64,000 nucleotides of DNA from Corynebacterium cystitidis (GCF_900187295.1 NZ_LT906473.1:1674001-1738000), one strand, 5' to 3'. Positions 45,605 through 54,774 are shown, numbered from the stretch's first letter. The notes: generated from the letters alone by a model not told the origin. A program made the numbers and translations.

Positions 45605-46735
45605 ATGACCGATTACCCCACGCTACCCGCCGAACTGCTGCCTTCCGACGGGCGCTTTGGCTGCGGCCCCTCGAAAGTTCGCCCAGCGCAAATCGACGCG
45701 ATCACAGCCGGAGCGACCGACATCATCGGCACCTCACACCGCCAGCCAGCAGTGAAAAACGTGGTCGGCGAGGTACGCGAAGGCCTCTCTGACTTGTTTA
45801 AACTGCCGGAAGGCTACGAGATTGTATTGTCACTAGGTGGTGCCACTGCATTCTGGGATGCGGCTACCTTCGGACTCATCGAGAAGAAATCTGCCCACCT
45901 ATCCTTCGGCGAGTTTTCCTCCAAATTTGCCAAGGCTGCCAAGCAGGCACCATGGCTCGACGAGCCTGAGGTGATCGAGTCTGAAACCGGCGACGCCCCG
46001 TCGATAAGCGCCCTCGACGGCACCGACGCCGATGTGGTTGCCTGGGCACACAACGAAACCTCTACCGGCGCAATGGTCCCCATCCATCGCCCGAACACCA
46101 ACGCACTGGTCACGATCGATGCAACCTCCGGTGCCGGCGGCCTTCCCGTCGATATATCGCAGGCGGACGTGTACTACTTCTCCCCACAGAAGTGCTTCGC
46201 TTCCGACGGTGGACTCTGGTTGGCAGCCATGAGTCCTGCTGCCATTGAGCGGATTGCCAAGATCAAAGCGTCCGGCCGCTTCATCCCTGCGTTCCTGGAC
46301 CTGCAAACTGCGGTGGATAACTCCCGCAAGAACCAGACGTACAACACCCCGGCTGTGGCAACGCTGCTGATGCTGGCGAACCAGGTCACGTGGATGAACG
46401 ACCACGGTGGCCTCGACGGCATGGTAGCCCGCACCACCCAATCCTCCTCCCTGCTGTACAAGTGGGCAGAGAACAACAGCGTCACCAGCCCCTACGTCGA
46501 AGACCCCGCAAAGCGTTCCCTCGTCGTAGGCACGATCGACTTCGCAGACTCCGTTGACGCAGCAGAGATTGCCAAAGCATTGCGTGCTAACGGAATCCTC
46601 GATACGGAACCGTACCGAAAGCTAGGCCGCAACCAGCTACGCATCGGCATGTTCCCTGCAACCTCCTCTGAAGACATTAAGCGCCTGACTAAGGCGATTG
46701 ATTATTTGCTGGAGCAGGGAGTCGGTTCGAAGTAA
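45605..46735 (+). CDS. serC: phosphoserine aminotransferase
   Basis: A 376-aa class V aminotransferase of the actinobacterial SerC type that converts 3-phosphohydroxypyruvate with glutamate to phosphoserine. It has RFGCGPSKVRPAQ, GTSHRQPAVK, VAWAHNETSTGAM, the PLP lysine in DVYYFSPQKCFASDGGLW, and RKLGRNQLRIGMFP. Start 45605 (MTDYPTLPAEL) follows AGAAAG; upstream residues are unconserved. It neighbours sepH, as in mycobacteria. Confidence 0.96.
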   Translation: MTDYPTLPAELLPSDGRFGCGPSKVRPAQIDAITAGATDIIGTSHRQPAVKNVVGEVREGLSDLFKLPEGYEIVLSLGGATAFWDAATFGLIEKKSAHLSFGEFSSKFAKAAKQAPWLDEPEVIESETGDAPSISALDGTDADVVAWAHNETSTGAMVPIHRPNTNALVTIDATSGAGGLPVDISQADVYYFSPQKCFASDGGLWLAAMSPAAIERIAKIKASGRFIPAFLDLQTAVDNSRKNQTYNTPAVATLLMLANQVTWMNDHGGLDGMVARTTQSSSLLYKWAENNSVTSPYVEDPAKRSLVVGTIDFADSVDAAEIAKALRANGILDTEPYRKLGRNQLRIGMFPATSSEDIKRLTKAIDYLLEQGVGSK

Positions 46736-46816
46736 CCTGGCGCACACCCCACTTGGTCCACTGTTTTCCTTATATCGTGAGTTAGGCTTGTTAAAACAAC
46801 GTTCTAAGGAGACACA

Positions 46817-47806
46817 ATGCGCGAACTTTTTCCGGTTGATGCAGAATCAACGGATGAAATGTTGGTGCTGGCTTCCGACGACGGCGAGCGGTTCCGTGTA
46901 CCGCGAGCCGTCGTTGCGTCTCGAGTCGCACCGGACACTTCCGCCGCGGATGGCTCGGATGGCTTAGGCCAACCTGAGCAGGACGCCGCGCCACAGGAGG
47001 CCTCCGACGAGGCTCTAGACGGGTCCGAGACTCCAGAATTCGATCGCCTTGCAGAAAACGCTCCCGAGGTGGAGCGCTCCCTGCCCCAGCCGGATCCGCT
47101 CTACGCCACTCCCCTGTCGCTGCGCCCATCTGAGATCCAAGCGCGCATCCGCGCCGGCGCATCTGCACAGGAGCTTGCCGACGAAATGGGCGTGGCTGTG
47201 TCACGCCTCGACGCCTATTCCCACCCTGTTCTCTTAGAGCGCGACCAAGTCGCCGAAGCTGCAAAGCAGTCCCACCCAGTGCGCGAAGACGGGCCGGCAA
47301 AACTCACGCTCTTTGAGATCTTGGCCACCGCATTCGCTGCTCGAGGCCACTCGCTGTCCGATGCCACCTGGGACGCAGTCCGCGAACCAGGCGACGACTG
47401 GGTAGTGCGCGTGGATTGGCGAGCAGGGTTAAGCGAGAACCGCGCCGAGTGGTCCTTCAAACGCAGCGGCCTTAGCGCTACTACCGAGGCCCGCAACGCA
47501 ATCGCCGCCGACCTCACCGACCCTGATTTCCTCCAGCCGGTGCGCTCCCTCACTGCCGTAGGACAGCCTGACGATCAGTTCGATCGTGACGTTTCCGCCT
47601 CACAGCAGGAAGCGAGCACGCGTGACGACGAAACCTCCCCCGACGACCGTGGGCCTGACACGCGTGAAGACGTGTTTGAGGGCGAGTTCTTAAAGCACCC
47701 AGAACCGACCCAAGCACCACAACGCCGTAAGCGCAAGGCTGTCACCCCCCACTGGGAGGACGTCCTGTTAGGGGTACGGACCAACACCAAGCGTCCTCGC
47801 AAATAA
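46817..47806 (+). CDS. sepH: septation protein SepH
   Basis: A 329-aa DUF3071 protein. The N-terminal core (MRELFPVDAESTDEMLVLA, SLRPSEIQARIRAGASAQEL, then ADEMGVAVSRLDAYSHPVLL) includes the HTH that contacts FtsZ and bundles its filaments in Streptomyces and mycobacteria. An acidic insert (res about 40-90) and a disordered C-terminal half with RKRKAVTPHWEDVLLGVR at the end are normal. It acts in the cytoplasm at the division site. Next to serC as in M. tuberculosis. Confidence 0.92.
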   Translation: MRELFPVDAESTDEMLVLASDDGERFRVPRAVVASRVAPDTSAADGSDGLGQPEQDAAPQEASDEALDGSETPEFDRLAENAPEVERSLPQPDPLYATPLSLRPSEIQARIRAGASAQELADEMGVAVSRLDAYSHPVLLERDQVAEAAKQSHPVREDGPAKLTLFEILATAFAARGHSLSDATWDAVREPGDDWVVRVDWRAGLSENRAEWSFKRSGLSATTEARNAIAADLTDPDFLQPVRSLTAVGQPDDQFDRDVSASQQEASTRDDETSPDDRGPDTREDVFEGEFLKHPEPTQAPQRRKRKAVTPHWEDVLLGVRTNTKRPRK

Positions 47807-47857
47807 CCGCACAGCACTATGTTCTCGAGTGAGAGAAGCCGAAGGAATTCGAACCAG

Positions 47858-48703
47858 ATGACGTTTCCAGCAGTAATTACCTTATGGTTTATAAACACTG
47901 ACGACGTCGCCGGCGTTGTCACACGCGAGCCGAAAGCAGATCGTGGCTTTGGCAGGAAATACCTGGCACAACTCAATCCCGCTTGGCCAATCACCCCGAT
48001 CGGCCAGTTCCCCCTCAACCGCTCAGCCCGCCCATCACGCCACGAGTTCTACATCGCCGGATATCCAGGCGTAACTATTGTCCAGACGTTTCTAGGAAAC
48101 GTCGAAAAGCTCTCTGAAACACCCGAGCACTTGCTTAATTCGGTCTCGGCACAACACGTGTACGTTTTCGCCCAAGGCACTGACAGTACCTTCGGAGGGT
48201 TCGCTCATTTCGAGGGCGCGGAACTCAAGCGGTCCCTGTGCGCCACACGCAACGAAGTATTTGAAGACATCGGATTACCGCAAGCTTTCGAGGCTCCGTA
48301 TTGGGCAGGTAAAAAAGCAGAGCAGCTAGGTGGAATCGCGCTGCCGTTTGTCCCTTCGGAGCTGACCGAGGCCGCCCAAGAGGCATGGATGGGCATTGAT
48401 GTCTCCCCCACCGGCCCGGACATCAACGTCGTGGCGTACGCCGTGGATGGTCGCCCGGAGCCAAAGATTGAGCCACGCACTCCGAAAACAAAGGGTGTCA
48501 ACGAGACCGCCGCAAAGTTCACCGCCGCCAAAAGCGACTACGACGATTACGAAGAAGTCGACGACCAGCCCGAGGGCGACGAGTTTGCCCGGCTTGCCGA
48601 CGCCTCCGTCGCTGCCGCGAAACGCATTGGTCGAGGTGTCGCTCGTCGCGCGAAGATCGCCAAGGACGCGCTCACAGAAAGAATCCGCCACTCAGACCGC
48701 TAG
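47858..48703 (+). CDS. DUF6928 family protein
   Basis: A 281-aa cytoplasmic-looking protein: MTFPAVITLWFINTDDVAGV at the N-terminus, YIAGYPGVTIVQTFLGNVEK, AQGTDSTFGGFAHFEGAELK and a strongly charged tail (DDYEEVDDQPEGDEF, then KRIGRGVARRAKIAKDAL). The start at 47858 follows GAAGGAA and replaces a longer frame. The biological role is not known. It ends before the 14-bp tandem arrays. Confidence 0.75.
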   Translation: MTFPAVITLWFINTDDVAGVVTREPKADRGFGRKYLAQLNPAWPITPIGQFPLNRSARPSRHEFYIAGYPGVTIVQTFLGNVEKLSETPEHLLNSVSAQHVYVFAQGTDSTFGGFAHFEGAELKRSLCATRNEVFEDIGLPQAFEAPYWAGKKAEQLGGIALPFVPSELTEAAQEAWMGIDVSPTGPDINVVAYAVDGRPEPKIEPRTPKTKGVNETAAKFTAAKSDYDDYEEVDDQPEGDEFARLADASVAAAKRIGRGVARRAKIAKDALTERIRHSDR

Positions 48704-48752
48704 TTACGCCGGTTAGTTGTTCACGGCTAGTTTTCCCGGTCAGTTCTTCACA

Positions 48753-48807
48753 GTTAGTTCTTCACAGTTAGTTCTTCACAGTTAGTTCTTCACAGTTAGT
48801 TCTTCAC
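48753..48807. repeat. 14-bp tandem array I
   Basis: Four copies of GTTAGTTCTTCACA (48753, 48767, 48781, 48795), the last one base short. Degenerate copies extend left to about 48712. Non-coding. Confidence 0.9.
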
Positions 48808-48964
48808 GCGGATCCCCGCTCGCAGCCTCCTGCACCGGGGTCTAACTCAGTGCGCCGAGCCTTTCCTTCGGCTGAGGAGCCCTTCCTTCCCTCCTCCGGC
48901 GGGCGCGCCTGCGAGCCACCTTTCGCTTGCTTCTCGCTGTTTCTCACCCCGCTACTGGGGACGG

Positions 48965-49045
48965 TTCGAATTCCTCAGTTCGAACTCCTCAGTTCGAACT
49001 CCTCAGTTCGAACTCCTCGGTTCGAACTCCTCGGTTCGAATTCTA
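48965..49045. repeat. 14-bp tandem array II
   Basis: Five full copies of TTCGAACTCCTCAG with small changes (AATTCC in the first; CGG ends in the last two) and a partial sixth. Every unit holds the palindrome TTCGAA. Non-coding. Confidence 0.9.
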
Positions 49046-49118
49046 CTCCCCTGGAAATTCTTTTCATTAAGGTTTAATCAGGTCATGGCGTTTTGTATTT
49101 TTAGTTGAAGGCTAAAGT

Positions 49119-49185
49119 GCGAACTTAGGACTGCGAACTTAGGACTGCGAACTTAGGACTGCGAACTCAGGACTGCGAACTCTGC
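49119..49185. repeat. 14-bp tandem array III
   Basis: Four copies of GCGAACTTAGGACT (49119, 49133, 49147, 49161, the last with one change) and a partial fifth. Different in sequence from arrays I and II but of the same unit length. Confidence 0.9.
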
Positions 49186-49261
49186 TCACCCGTCGACCAA
49201 TAATCATGCACGCACACAAGCCCCGACAGCCCCACAAACCCCGGCAGCCCCACAAACCCCG

Positions 49262-50101
49262 CTAACCTCCGCGAGTCCCTCGTTGCCGCTCGTAGAACGC
49301 GATCGCTGCCGATGTTGCCACGTTCAGCGAATCGGTGCCGGGCGCCATCGGGATCCGCGCCCGCACATCGGTGGCGCGCATCGCGTGTTCGGTCAGCCCT
49401 GGGCCTTCACCACCCACCAGCAGCGCAACCTTGTCCCAGGGTCGGCCGCGGTCGTCGATAAGCGCGTCGGCAATGTGTACGGCGTCGGGGTGCGGGGTCA
49501 GCGACACCAACCGAAAGCCAGCGTCGCGCAGTTGATTCAGCGAGCGCTGCCAGGTGGTATAGCTGCCGTCGAGACGGGTCCACGGGGTGCGCAGCACATG
49601 GCCCATCGACACGCGCACGCTGCGTCGATATAGCGGGTCAGCGGTCCCTGATCCAAGCAGTACACCTTCGATGTCCATGCCGGCAGCATTGCGGAAGATC
49701 GACCCAATATTTTCGTGGTCCCCGACTCCTTCGAGTACCACGAGTGTGCGCATGTCCAGCATGTCGCTTATCGACGATTCCTCCCCGCGGTCTGCCACAG
49801 CGAGCAGTCCTCGGTGCATGTCGAAGCCTGCGACCTTGGCCAAGGTTTCGCGGGATACTTCGTAGACGGGGCAGTTGACTAATTGCTCGTCGTGAAGCGT
49901 GGAAAGCTCTGCGAAGAAAGATTCGAGCTTGCCCCGAAAACCAATTATGCACCGCAACGGGTGCTTCGATTCCACGAGGCGGTCGGCGACGAGGGGGCCT
50001 TCGGCGATGACGAGGTGCTTCTCGTTGCGCTTGAGATCGCGGATGTCGTCGAGGCGTGGGTCGGTGGGATCGGTGATCAGTTGCGGTGCAGGAAAAGTCA
50101 C
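49262..50101 (-). CDS. TrmH/SpoU-family RNA 2'-O-methyltransferase
   Basis: A 279-aa SPOUT enzyme. The N-terminal substrate-binding part includes FVIAEGP-like HLVIAEGPLVADRL; the C-terminal knot has VLEGVGDHENIGSIFRNAAG (motif 1), VALLVGGEGPGLTEHAM (motif 2) and PMAPGTDSLNVATSAAIAFY (motif 3). It modifies ribose 2'-OH of rRNA or tRNA; the position is unknown. GTG start at 50101, 6 nt after the permease gene stop, in one operon. Synteny with sepH/serC follows mycobacteria. Confidence 0.94.
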   Translation of the reverse strand: MTFPAPQLITDPTDPRLDDIRDLKRNEKHLVIAEGPLVADRLVESKHPLRCIIGFRGKLESFFAELSTLHDEQLVNCPVYEVSRETLAKVAGFDMHRGLLAVADRGEESSISDMLDMRTLVVLEGVGDHENIGSIFRNAAGMDIEGVLLGSGTADPLYRRSVRVSMGHVLRTPWTRLDGSYTTWQRSLNQLRDAGFRLVSLTPHPDAVHIADALIDDRGRPWDKVALLVGGEGPGLTEHAMRATDVRARIPMAPGTDSLNVATSAAIAFYERQRGTRGG

Positions 50102-50107
50102 AAGTGA

Positions 50108-51586
50108 CTAGCTTAGCGCTGACATGATCGGGTCCATGCCGAAGTAGATCACAAACAGGGCGGAGATCAGCCACATAATCCAATGCACCTGCTTTGCTTT
50201 TCCGGCGAAGACGGCGGACAGGGTGAACATGATGAAGCCCACGCCGATGCCGTTGGCAATGGAGTAGGTAAATGGCATCACGGCGATGGTGAGAAACGCT
50301 GGCATGGCGATGGAGAATTTGGACCAGTCGATAGTGGTGACTTGAGCCATCATCATCGCACCGACGACAACAAGAACTGGGGCTGCGGCTTCGATGGGCA
50401 CAATCTCGTACAGCGGGGTGAGGAACATGGCCAGCAGGAACAGGATGCCGGTGACCACGTTGGCCAGGCCGGTACGGGCCCCGTCGGCGATACCTGCCGA
50501 CGAGTCGGCGTACACGGTGGCCGATGAAGAAGACCCGAGGCCACCTGCAACCGCGCCGAGGCCTTCCACGACTAGGGCGGACCTCAAGTTAGGCAGGTTG
50601 CCGTTTTCGTCGTTGAGCTGTGCCTGCGCACCGAGGCCATTCATGGTGCCCATCGCGTCGAAGAAGTTGGCCAGCACGAGGGTGAATACCAGCAGGGTTG
50701 CGGTGAGTACGCCGACCTGGGTGAATGCGCCGAAGATATCAACGTTGCCCACGATGGACAGGTCTGGGATGGACCCGAAGGAGTCTGGCAAGGTGGGAAC
50801 AGCCAGGCCCCACCCTGCTGGGCCGGCATCGCCTGCGGAGGAGCCGGTGCCGGTTATTGCTTCGATGATCATTGCTATGACGGTGGTGATCACGATGGCC
50901 AAAAACAGGCCTCCTGGCACATTGCGGATGACCATGAACGCGCAGATGATCAAGCCGATGACAAACGTGAGGGTGGGCCAGGAGGCAATCGAGCCGTCGA
51001 TTCCTAATCCGACGGGAACTGTGGTGTTCGCGGCATCCGGCAGGCGGGTGACAAGGCCACCGTTAACCAGGCCAATCATTGCGATGAACATGCCGATACC
51101 CACGGCCATTGCCGCCTTCATGGACTGCGGAATGGCCATGAATACGGCTTCGCGGAACCCGGAGATACCGAGCAGCACGATGATCATACCGTCGATGACC
51201 ACCAGGCCCATGGCCTGCGCCCAGGTCAAGCCCTCGCCGCCAACCAAGGTGACGGCTACGAGCGTGTTGAGGCCCAGGCCCGCGGCGATACCGAATGGGT
51301 ATTTGGCGATCACACCGAACAGGATGGTCATGACGCCGGCGACCAAGGCTGTGGCAGCAGCGACCTGCGGGATTCCCAGGACTGTGCCTTCATGGTCTGC
51401 GGATGTTCCCAGGATCAGTGGGTTGAGCAAAATGATGTAGGCCATCGCGAAGAAGGTCACTACACCTGCACGGATTTCGGTCCCTACCGTGGAACCGCGC
51501 TGCGTGATGTGGAAAAATTTATCGACTGCACTGAGCTGACTATCTTGGCGCCCGCTGGCATTGCTGGTTGATCCAATGTGACTCAT
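50108..51586 (-). CDS. NCS2 / AzgA-type nucleobase permease
   Basis: A 492-aa transporter with about 13 TMs of the AzgA/GhxP group (hypoxanthine, guanine or adenine uptake with protons). Signatures: GTEIRAGVVTFFAMAYIILL, KYPFGIAAGLGLNTLVAVTL, FFDAMGTMNGLGAQAQL and SSSSATVYADSSAGIADGAR. AAGGGG before ATG 51586. It starts the two-gene operon with the SpoU gene; it complements de novo purine synthesis (purH/purN). Confidence 0.93.
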   Translation of the reverse strand: MSHIGSTSNASGRQDSQLSAVDKFFHITQRGSTVGTEIRAGVVTFFAMAYIILLNPLILGTSADHEGTVLGIPQVAAATALVAGVMTILFGVIAKYPFGIAAGLGLNTLVAVTLVGGEGLTWAQAMGLVVIDGMIIVLLGISGFREAVFMAIPQSMKAAMAVGIGMFIAMIGLVNGGLVTRLPDAANTTVPVGLGIDGSIASWPTLTFVIGLIICAFMVIRNVPGGLFLAIVITTVIAMIIEAITGTGSSAGDAGPAGWGLAVPTLPDSFGSIPDLSIVGNVDIFGAFTQVGVLTATLLVFTLVLANFFDAMGTMNGLGAQAQLNDENGNLPNLRSALVVEGLGAVAGGLGSSSSATVYADSSAGIADGARTGLANVVTGILFLLAMFLTPLYEIVPIEAAAPVLVVVGAMMMAQVTTIDWSKFSIAMPAFLTIAVMPFTYSIANGIGVGFIMFTLSAVFAGKAKQVHWIMWLISALFVIYFGMDPIMSALS

Positions 51587-51864
51587 GCTGAGCCGACCCC
51601 TTAACTAACTAGAAGGATTAAAGTCTTGAGTTTTCGCAGTTAGGGTTCCAGGTTTTTTAAGAATAACAAAATTGTGCGGGCTTGCTAGGGGGTGAAGCAC
51701 CCCTTTTTGATTCCCCCCGCCTAGGCCCCGAGAGTATCGGCCTTTCTCCCGCCCGGTGTTGAATCTGGTCAGTTGCTAGAAACACTGAGATCAGTGCTAG
51801 CTTAATGGGTGGCCAATGTTTTGTTTCATGCGTCCACTACCACTTAAAGGGGGCATGCTCGCTC
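51587..51864. promoter_or_regulatory. divergent leader region with two hairpins
   Basis: It contains a perfect plus-strand terminator (GGGGTG, loop AAG, CACCCC, then TTTTT; 51689-51708) and a second fold (GGCCCCGA, loop, TCGGCC, then TTTCT; 51723-51746). No plus-strand gene lies upstream, so these hairpins fall in a leader for the gene at 51865, or else stop antisense transcription. I see no known riboswitch. Confidence 0.5.
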
Positions 51865-52554
51865 ATGGAAGTGTTTACTTTTGTTGTCCGAGATGGGTCC
51901 GTGATCGATTTTTCTCGTTACATAGCGGTGCTTCGTGAACATGGAGTGAGCCCCACTGGTATCAACCAGTTGCGCGTGCGTCTCTCACAGGTGTACGGCA
52001 CTCGCCGTGCAATCGTCGAGGTGGCTAATGGTACGGCGTCGCTGTCGCTGCGCCCCCTGCCTGCCCGCCCGATGGAGATCACCGTCGATTCTGCAGGTGT
52101 CTTAGATCAGCGTCGCGATCCACTCATCCGCAGTGGCGCCGACCTCGGGTGGCAGCAGGGCCTTTTCTCGCGCACGCGTGCCGACGAGGGCATGCTTGTC
52201 GACGACAAAGGGTTGATTATCTCCTCGTTTATGTCGCCGTTTCTCATGATGAAAGATGGTGTTGTCTACGCTTCTGCCCACCCGCGCACCACCGCTTCGA
52301 TTGCTACTGATGGTGTGCTCGACCTGTTGGTGTCGGAGGGCGTGGAGGTGCGCTGGTTGGAGCAGGGGTTCCGGCGCGATCACCTGATGTCTCACGAAAC
52401 ATGGAGCATTAACGGCGTCTACGGTGCCCGTCTGGTCACCGGCTGGTTGGAATACGGTGGCGTGGTTCCTGCCCGTACGGGGATTGATCGGATGGGGATT
52501 CCCACGCACCGAGAAGTAAATGAGATGCGCGAGCTGCGCTACGAAATCGTGTAG
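51865..52554 (+). CDS. class IV aminotransferase-like protein
   Basis: A 229-aa protein with the fold order of 4-amino-4-deoxychorismate lyase/BCAT relatives: RVRLSQVYGTRRAIVEV in the N-domain, the SGADLGWQQGLFSRTRADEG lysine/arginine region shifted, then GLIISSFMSPFLMMKDGVVY, HPRTTASIATDGVLDLLVSE and ARLVTGWLEYGG. A clear PLP lysine is not obvious, so activity is doubtful. ATG 51865 (MEVFTFVVRDG) is chosen. The two terminators just upstream may control it. Confidence 0.65.
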   Translation: MEVFTFVVRDGSVIDFSRYIAVLREHGVSPTGINQLRVRLSQVYGTRRAIVEVANGTASLSLRPLPARPMEITVDSAGVLDQRRDPLIRSGADLGWQQGLFSRTRADEGMLVDDKGLIISSFMSPFLMMKDGVVYASAHPRTTASIATDGVLDLLVSEGVEVRWLEQGFRRDHLMSHETWSINGVYGARLVTGWLEYGGVVPARTGIDRMGIPTHREVNEMRELRYEIV

Positions 52555-52608
52555 CGTCGGCTCTGCTCGTGTCCGCAGCCCTGCTCGGGGCCGCGCACAC
52601 GAGCCCGG

Positions 52609-53340
52609 CTAGAAGATGGGGCGTTCATCGTCGTAAAGCTTTTCGGCTTCATCGATTCCGGTTTCTTCAACCGTGGTGTCTGAATGTGCGCCACATCCAT
52701 AGGAGGACGCGACGACCCTGCCGTCAGCCGAGTATTCATTGGTGCAAGCTCCGAAGATATCTCCTACCGGCTGGCCCATCGGCACGTAGAAGGCGCAGGT
52801 TGCGCAGCGCAAGGCGGCTTTTTCGGCGAAGTCGCTGGTTGGTCCGAACTCTCCGGTGCGCCACCGTTGTTTGGCATCTTTTAGGCCGGTGGTGGTTAGG
52901 TATTTCTTTGTTTCGCGACCGGTGAAGGTGACGGCGTCGCGGGCGAAGGAATCGGCGGTGAGTCGCTCGTCGTCAGGTGCGGGCGCGATGATGTCGCCGG
53001 GGCCCAAGTCACCGGGGCGCAGGCGGTCAGAATATGGGACCCATTCCGGTGCTTGTAGCGCTTGGCCTTCGGGGGCGGGCACGAGTGCGACCTCGTTGAC
53101 TGTGACGTAGCGTGAACCGGCGGCGCAGGCAACCACGGCGTTCCATTCCCAGCCTGGATAGCCAGGGACGTCGGCGTGGAAGCGGTGGACTGCTACGTTG
53201 TGGGCAAGCCCAGTGGTGCCGATGTGGTCACCGATTTCTTCGCCGTCGGCAACGTCCACGAGTGCTTCTCGCGCCACAGAGATGGCTTTGGGCGTGAGCA
53301 GCGGGTTGGATTTATTGCGATTGTTGGGGTGGTACACAAC
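52609..53340 (-). CDS. DUF3027 protein
   Basis: A 243-aa cytoplasmic protein: KAISVAREALVDVADGEEIG, PGYPGWEWNAVVACAAGSRY, VPYSDRLRPGDLGPGDI, and a Cys set (LRCATCAFYVPMG, FGACTNEYSADG, SSYGCGAH) that may bind zinc. The GTG at 53340 avoids overlap with the divergent lipoprotein gene. Function unknown; it is a stable neighbour of cspB and rpfA in this order. Confidence 0.85.
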   Translation of the reverse strand, partial: VVYHPNNRNKSNPLLTPKAISVAREALVDVADGEEIGDHIGTTGLAHNVAVHRFHADVPGYPGWEWNAVVACAAGSRYVTVNEVALVPAPEGQALQAPEWVPYSDRLRPGDLGPGDIIAPAPDDERLTADSFARDAVTFTGRETKKYLTTTGLKDAKQRWRTGEFGPTSDFAEKAALRCATCAFYVPMGQPVGDIFGACTNEYSADGRVVASSYGCGAHSDTTVEETGIDEAEKLYDDERPIF

Positions 53341-53374
53341 CCTATTATGGCTGAGGCCCTGGCATGATGGGTGC

Positions 53375-54226
53375 ATGGGTCGAATCATGGATCAATTCAA
53401 CATTCAGCAGCTTTATCCAGCTCTGTCAGCACGCTTCGCTGTGCTGGCGTCTGTCGGCCTGGGGTTGGGTCTGGTGGGGTGCGCTGGCGGTGCTGATTCA
53501 ACAAGCGCGGATCCTCCTAGCGCTGAGCAGCTGACCGTCCAGGTCCACGAGGTGTACCCGTTTGATGCGACTTCGTTTACTCAAGGGCTTGAGCTTGACG
53601 ACGATTTGACGTTGCTGGTGGGAACCGGGATGGAGGGTGAGTCCCGGATTTATCGCACTACTTTAGAGGGCCTGGAGTTGGATAGCGCTGAATTGAATCC
53701 GGAGTACTTTGGCGAGGGAATCACGCGTTACGACGACCACATTTGGCAACTTACCTGGCAAGACGGTGTGGCTATTAAGCGCGATGCTGACACTCTTGAG
53801 GAGATTGATCGCACCTCGATTACTGGGCAGGGGTGGGGGCTTTGTTCACGCCAGGATGAGATCGTGTTTTCTGATGGCACATCGCAGCTGCGTCGCATGG
53901 ACCCCGAGACGCTGGCCGAGCGCGAGCGATTCGAGGTAACCCTTAACGGCGACCCGGTTGCTGGGTTGAATGAATTGGAATGTGTCGGGGGTGAGATTTA
54001 TGCCAATATCTTCACCGAGACCACTATCGTGCGTATCGACGCCACAACCGGCGAGGTCACCGGCGTGATCGATGCGTCTGGCCTGGACAATAACGCCACC
54101 CCGGATCCGAACCATGTGCTCAATGGCATTGCCCACATTCCGGGTACTGATCGATTTTTGCTTGCGGGGAAGCGCTGGCCAGACCTGTACGAGGTCTCCT
54201 TCGTGCCTGGGGGTGCCGCGGGCTAG
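53375..54226 (+). CDS. glutaminyl-peptide cyclotransferase-like lipoprotein
   Basis: A 283-aa lipoprotein: signal FAVLASVGLGLGLVGC (lipobox LVGC), linker, and a five-bladed beta-propeller of plant-type glutaminyl cyclase: YPFDATSFTQGLELDDD, GEGITRYDDHIWQLTWQDG, GQGWGLCSRQDEIVFSDGTS, GGEIYANIFTETTIVRID and NGIAHIPGTDRFLLAGKRW. These enzymes make N-terminal pyroglutamate. The catalytic Glu and Lys positions look kept (NGIAH...GKRWP). Start between 53375 and 53387. Confidence 0.82.
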   Translation: MGRIMDQFNIQQLYPALSARFAVLASVGLGLGLVGCAGGADSTSADPPSAEQLTVQVHEVYPFDATSFTQGLELDDDLTLLVGTGMEGESRIYRTTLEGLELDSAELNPEYFGEGITRYDDHIWQLTWQDGVAIKRDADTLEEIDRTSITGQGWGLCSRQDEIVFSDGTSQLRRMDPETLAERERFEVTLNGDPVAGLNELECVGGEIYANIFTETTIVRIDATTGEVTGVIDASGLDNNATPDPNHVLNGIAHIPGTDRFLLAGKRWPDLYEVSFVPGGAAG

Positions 54227-54237
54227 ACTGATCCACC

Positions 54238-54774
54238 ATGGGTTCTACTCAAGTGTCTAAAAAGGCGAAAGCGCAGTCACTGAAGACAGTCGCGATCATC
54301 GCGGTGCTGGTGGTGCTGCTGGTCGGTGCGGTTTATGGCTTCATGCAGTGGCAAGGCAGCCGCCCAGCGACGGACCCGCACGAGGTGACTGTGACAGCGA
54401 CAATTGGCGACAATGTTGTAGAGACTACTCCCTATATGGTGTGCGAGCCTGGTGTGGAATGCCCCGAAAATGAGGTTCCCACAATCACCGTCACTCCTGA
54501 TGACACGGTGCGCATCGAGGTGCCGGAGGATATCTATGACCATGACTGGCAACTGCTGTCCATTTATGATGATCCTGGGGCTAATGACCAGCAGCTTCAT
54601 GGCCCCTACGATGCTGATAGCGTTGATATCCCGGTGTCCGCCGCCCCCGTCGGCGATTCCACCGAGAACCCCCAGTTGGTCGTGGTCGAGGTGTCATCCA
54701 TCATGATCGGCCGCGATGATGCAGGCGAAGAATCCCCGTATATGACCACGTGGTCTTTCGCTTTCGAGCAGTAA
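54238..54774 (+). CDS. DUF2771 membrane-anchored protein
   Basis: A 178-aa protein with a basic start, one TM anchor (TVAIIAVLVVLLVGAVYGFM) and an extracytoplasmic beta domain with two Cys (MVCEPGVECPE) and VPEDIYDHDWQLLSIYDDPG. It follows the Q-cyclase-like gene by 11 nt and is likely cotranscribed. Function unknown; the order with cspB is conserved in mycobacteria. Confidence 0.82.
   Translation: MGSTQVSKKAKAQSLKTVAIIAVLVVLLVGAVYGFMQWQGSRPATDPHEVTVTATIGDNVVETTPYMVCEPGVECPENEVPTITVTPDDTVRIEVPEDIYDHDWQLLSIYDDPGANDQQLHGPYDADSVDIPVSAAPVGDSTENPQLVVVEVSSIMIGRDDAGEESPYMTTWSFAFEQ

Larger units (their letters stand above)
48704..49261. other. convergent intergenic region rich in tandem repeats
   Basis: It contains the three 14-bp arrays and, at 49219-49258, two copies of an 18-bp C-rich unit (CAGCCCCACAAACCCCG-like). 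There is no credible gene; an open frame at 48850-49077 is only the translation of repeats. Confidence 0.7.

Noticed and set aside
48850..49077. 75-codon ORF in the repeat region
   Set aside because: Its second half is just the translation of the 14-bp array, and no ribosome site is present.
48753..49185. Tandem repeats as a CRISPR array
   Set aside because: Units are only 14 bp, directly joined without unique spacers, of three different sequences, and no cas gene is near.
50394..51440. 348-codon plus-strand frame opposite the nucleobase permease
   Set aside because: Its Pro/Met/Thr-rich text is the shadow of a membrane protein; the minus-strand permease is clear.
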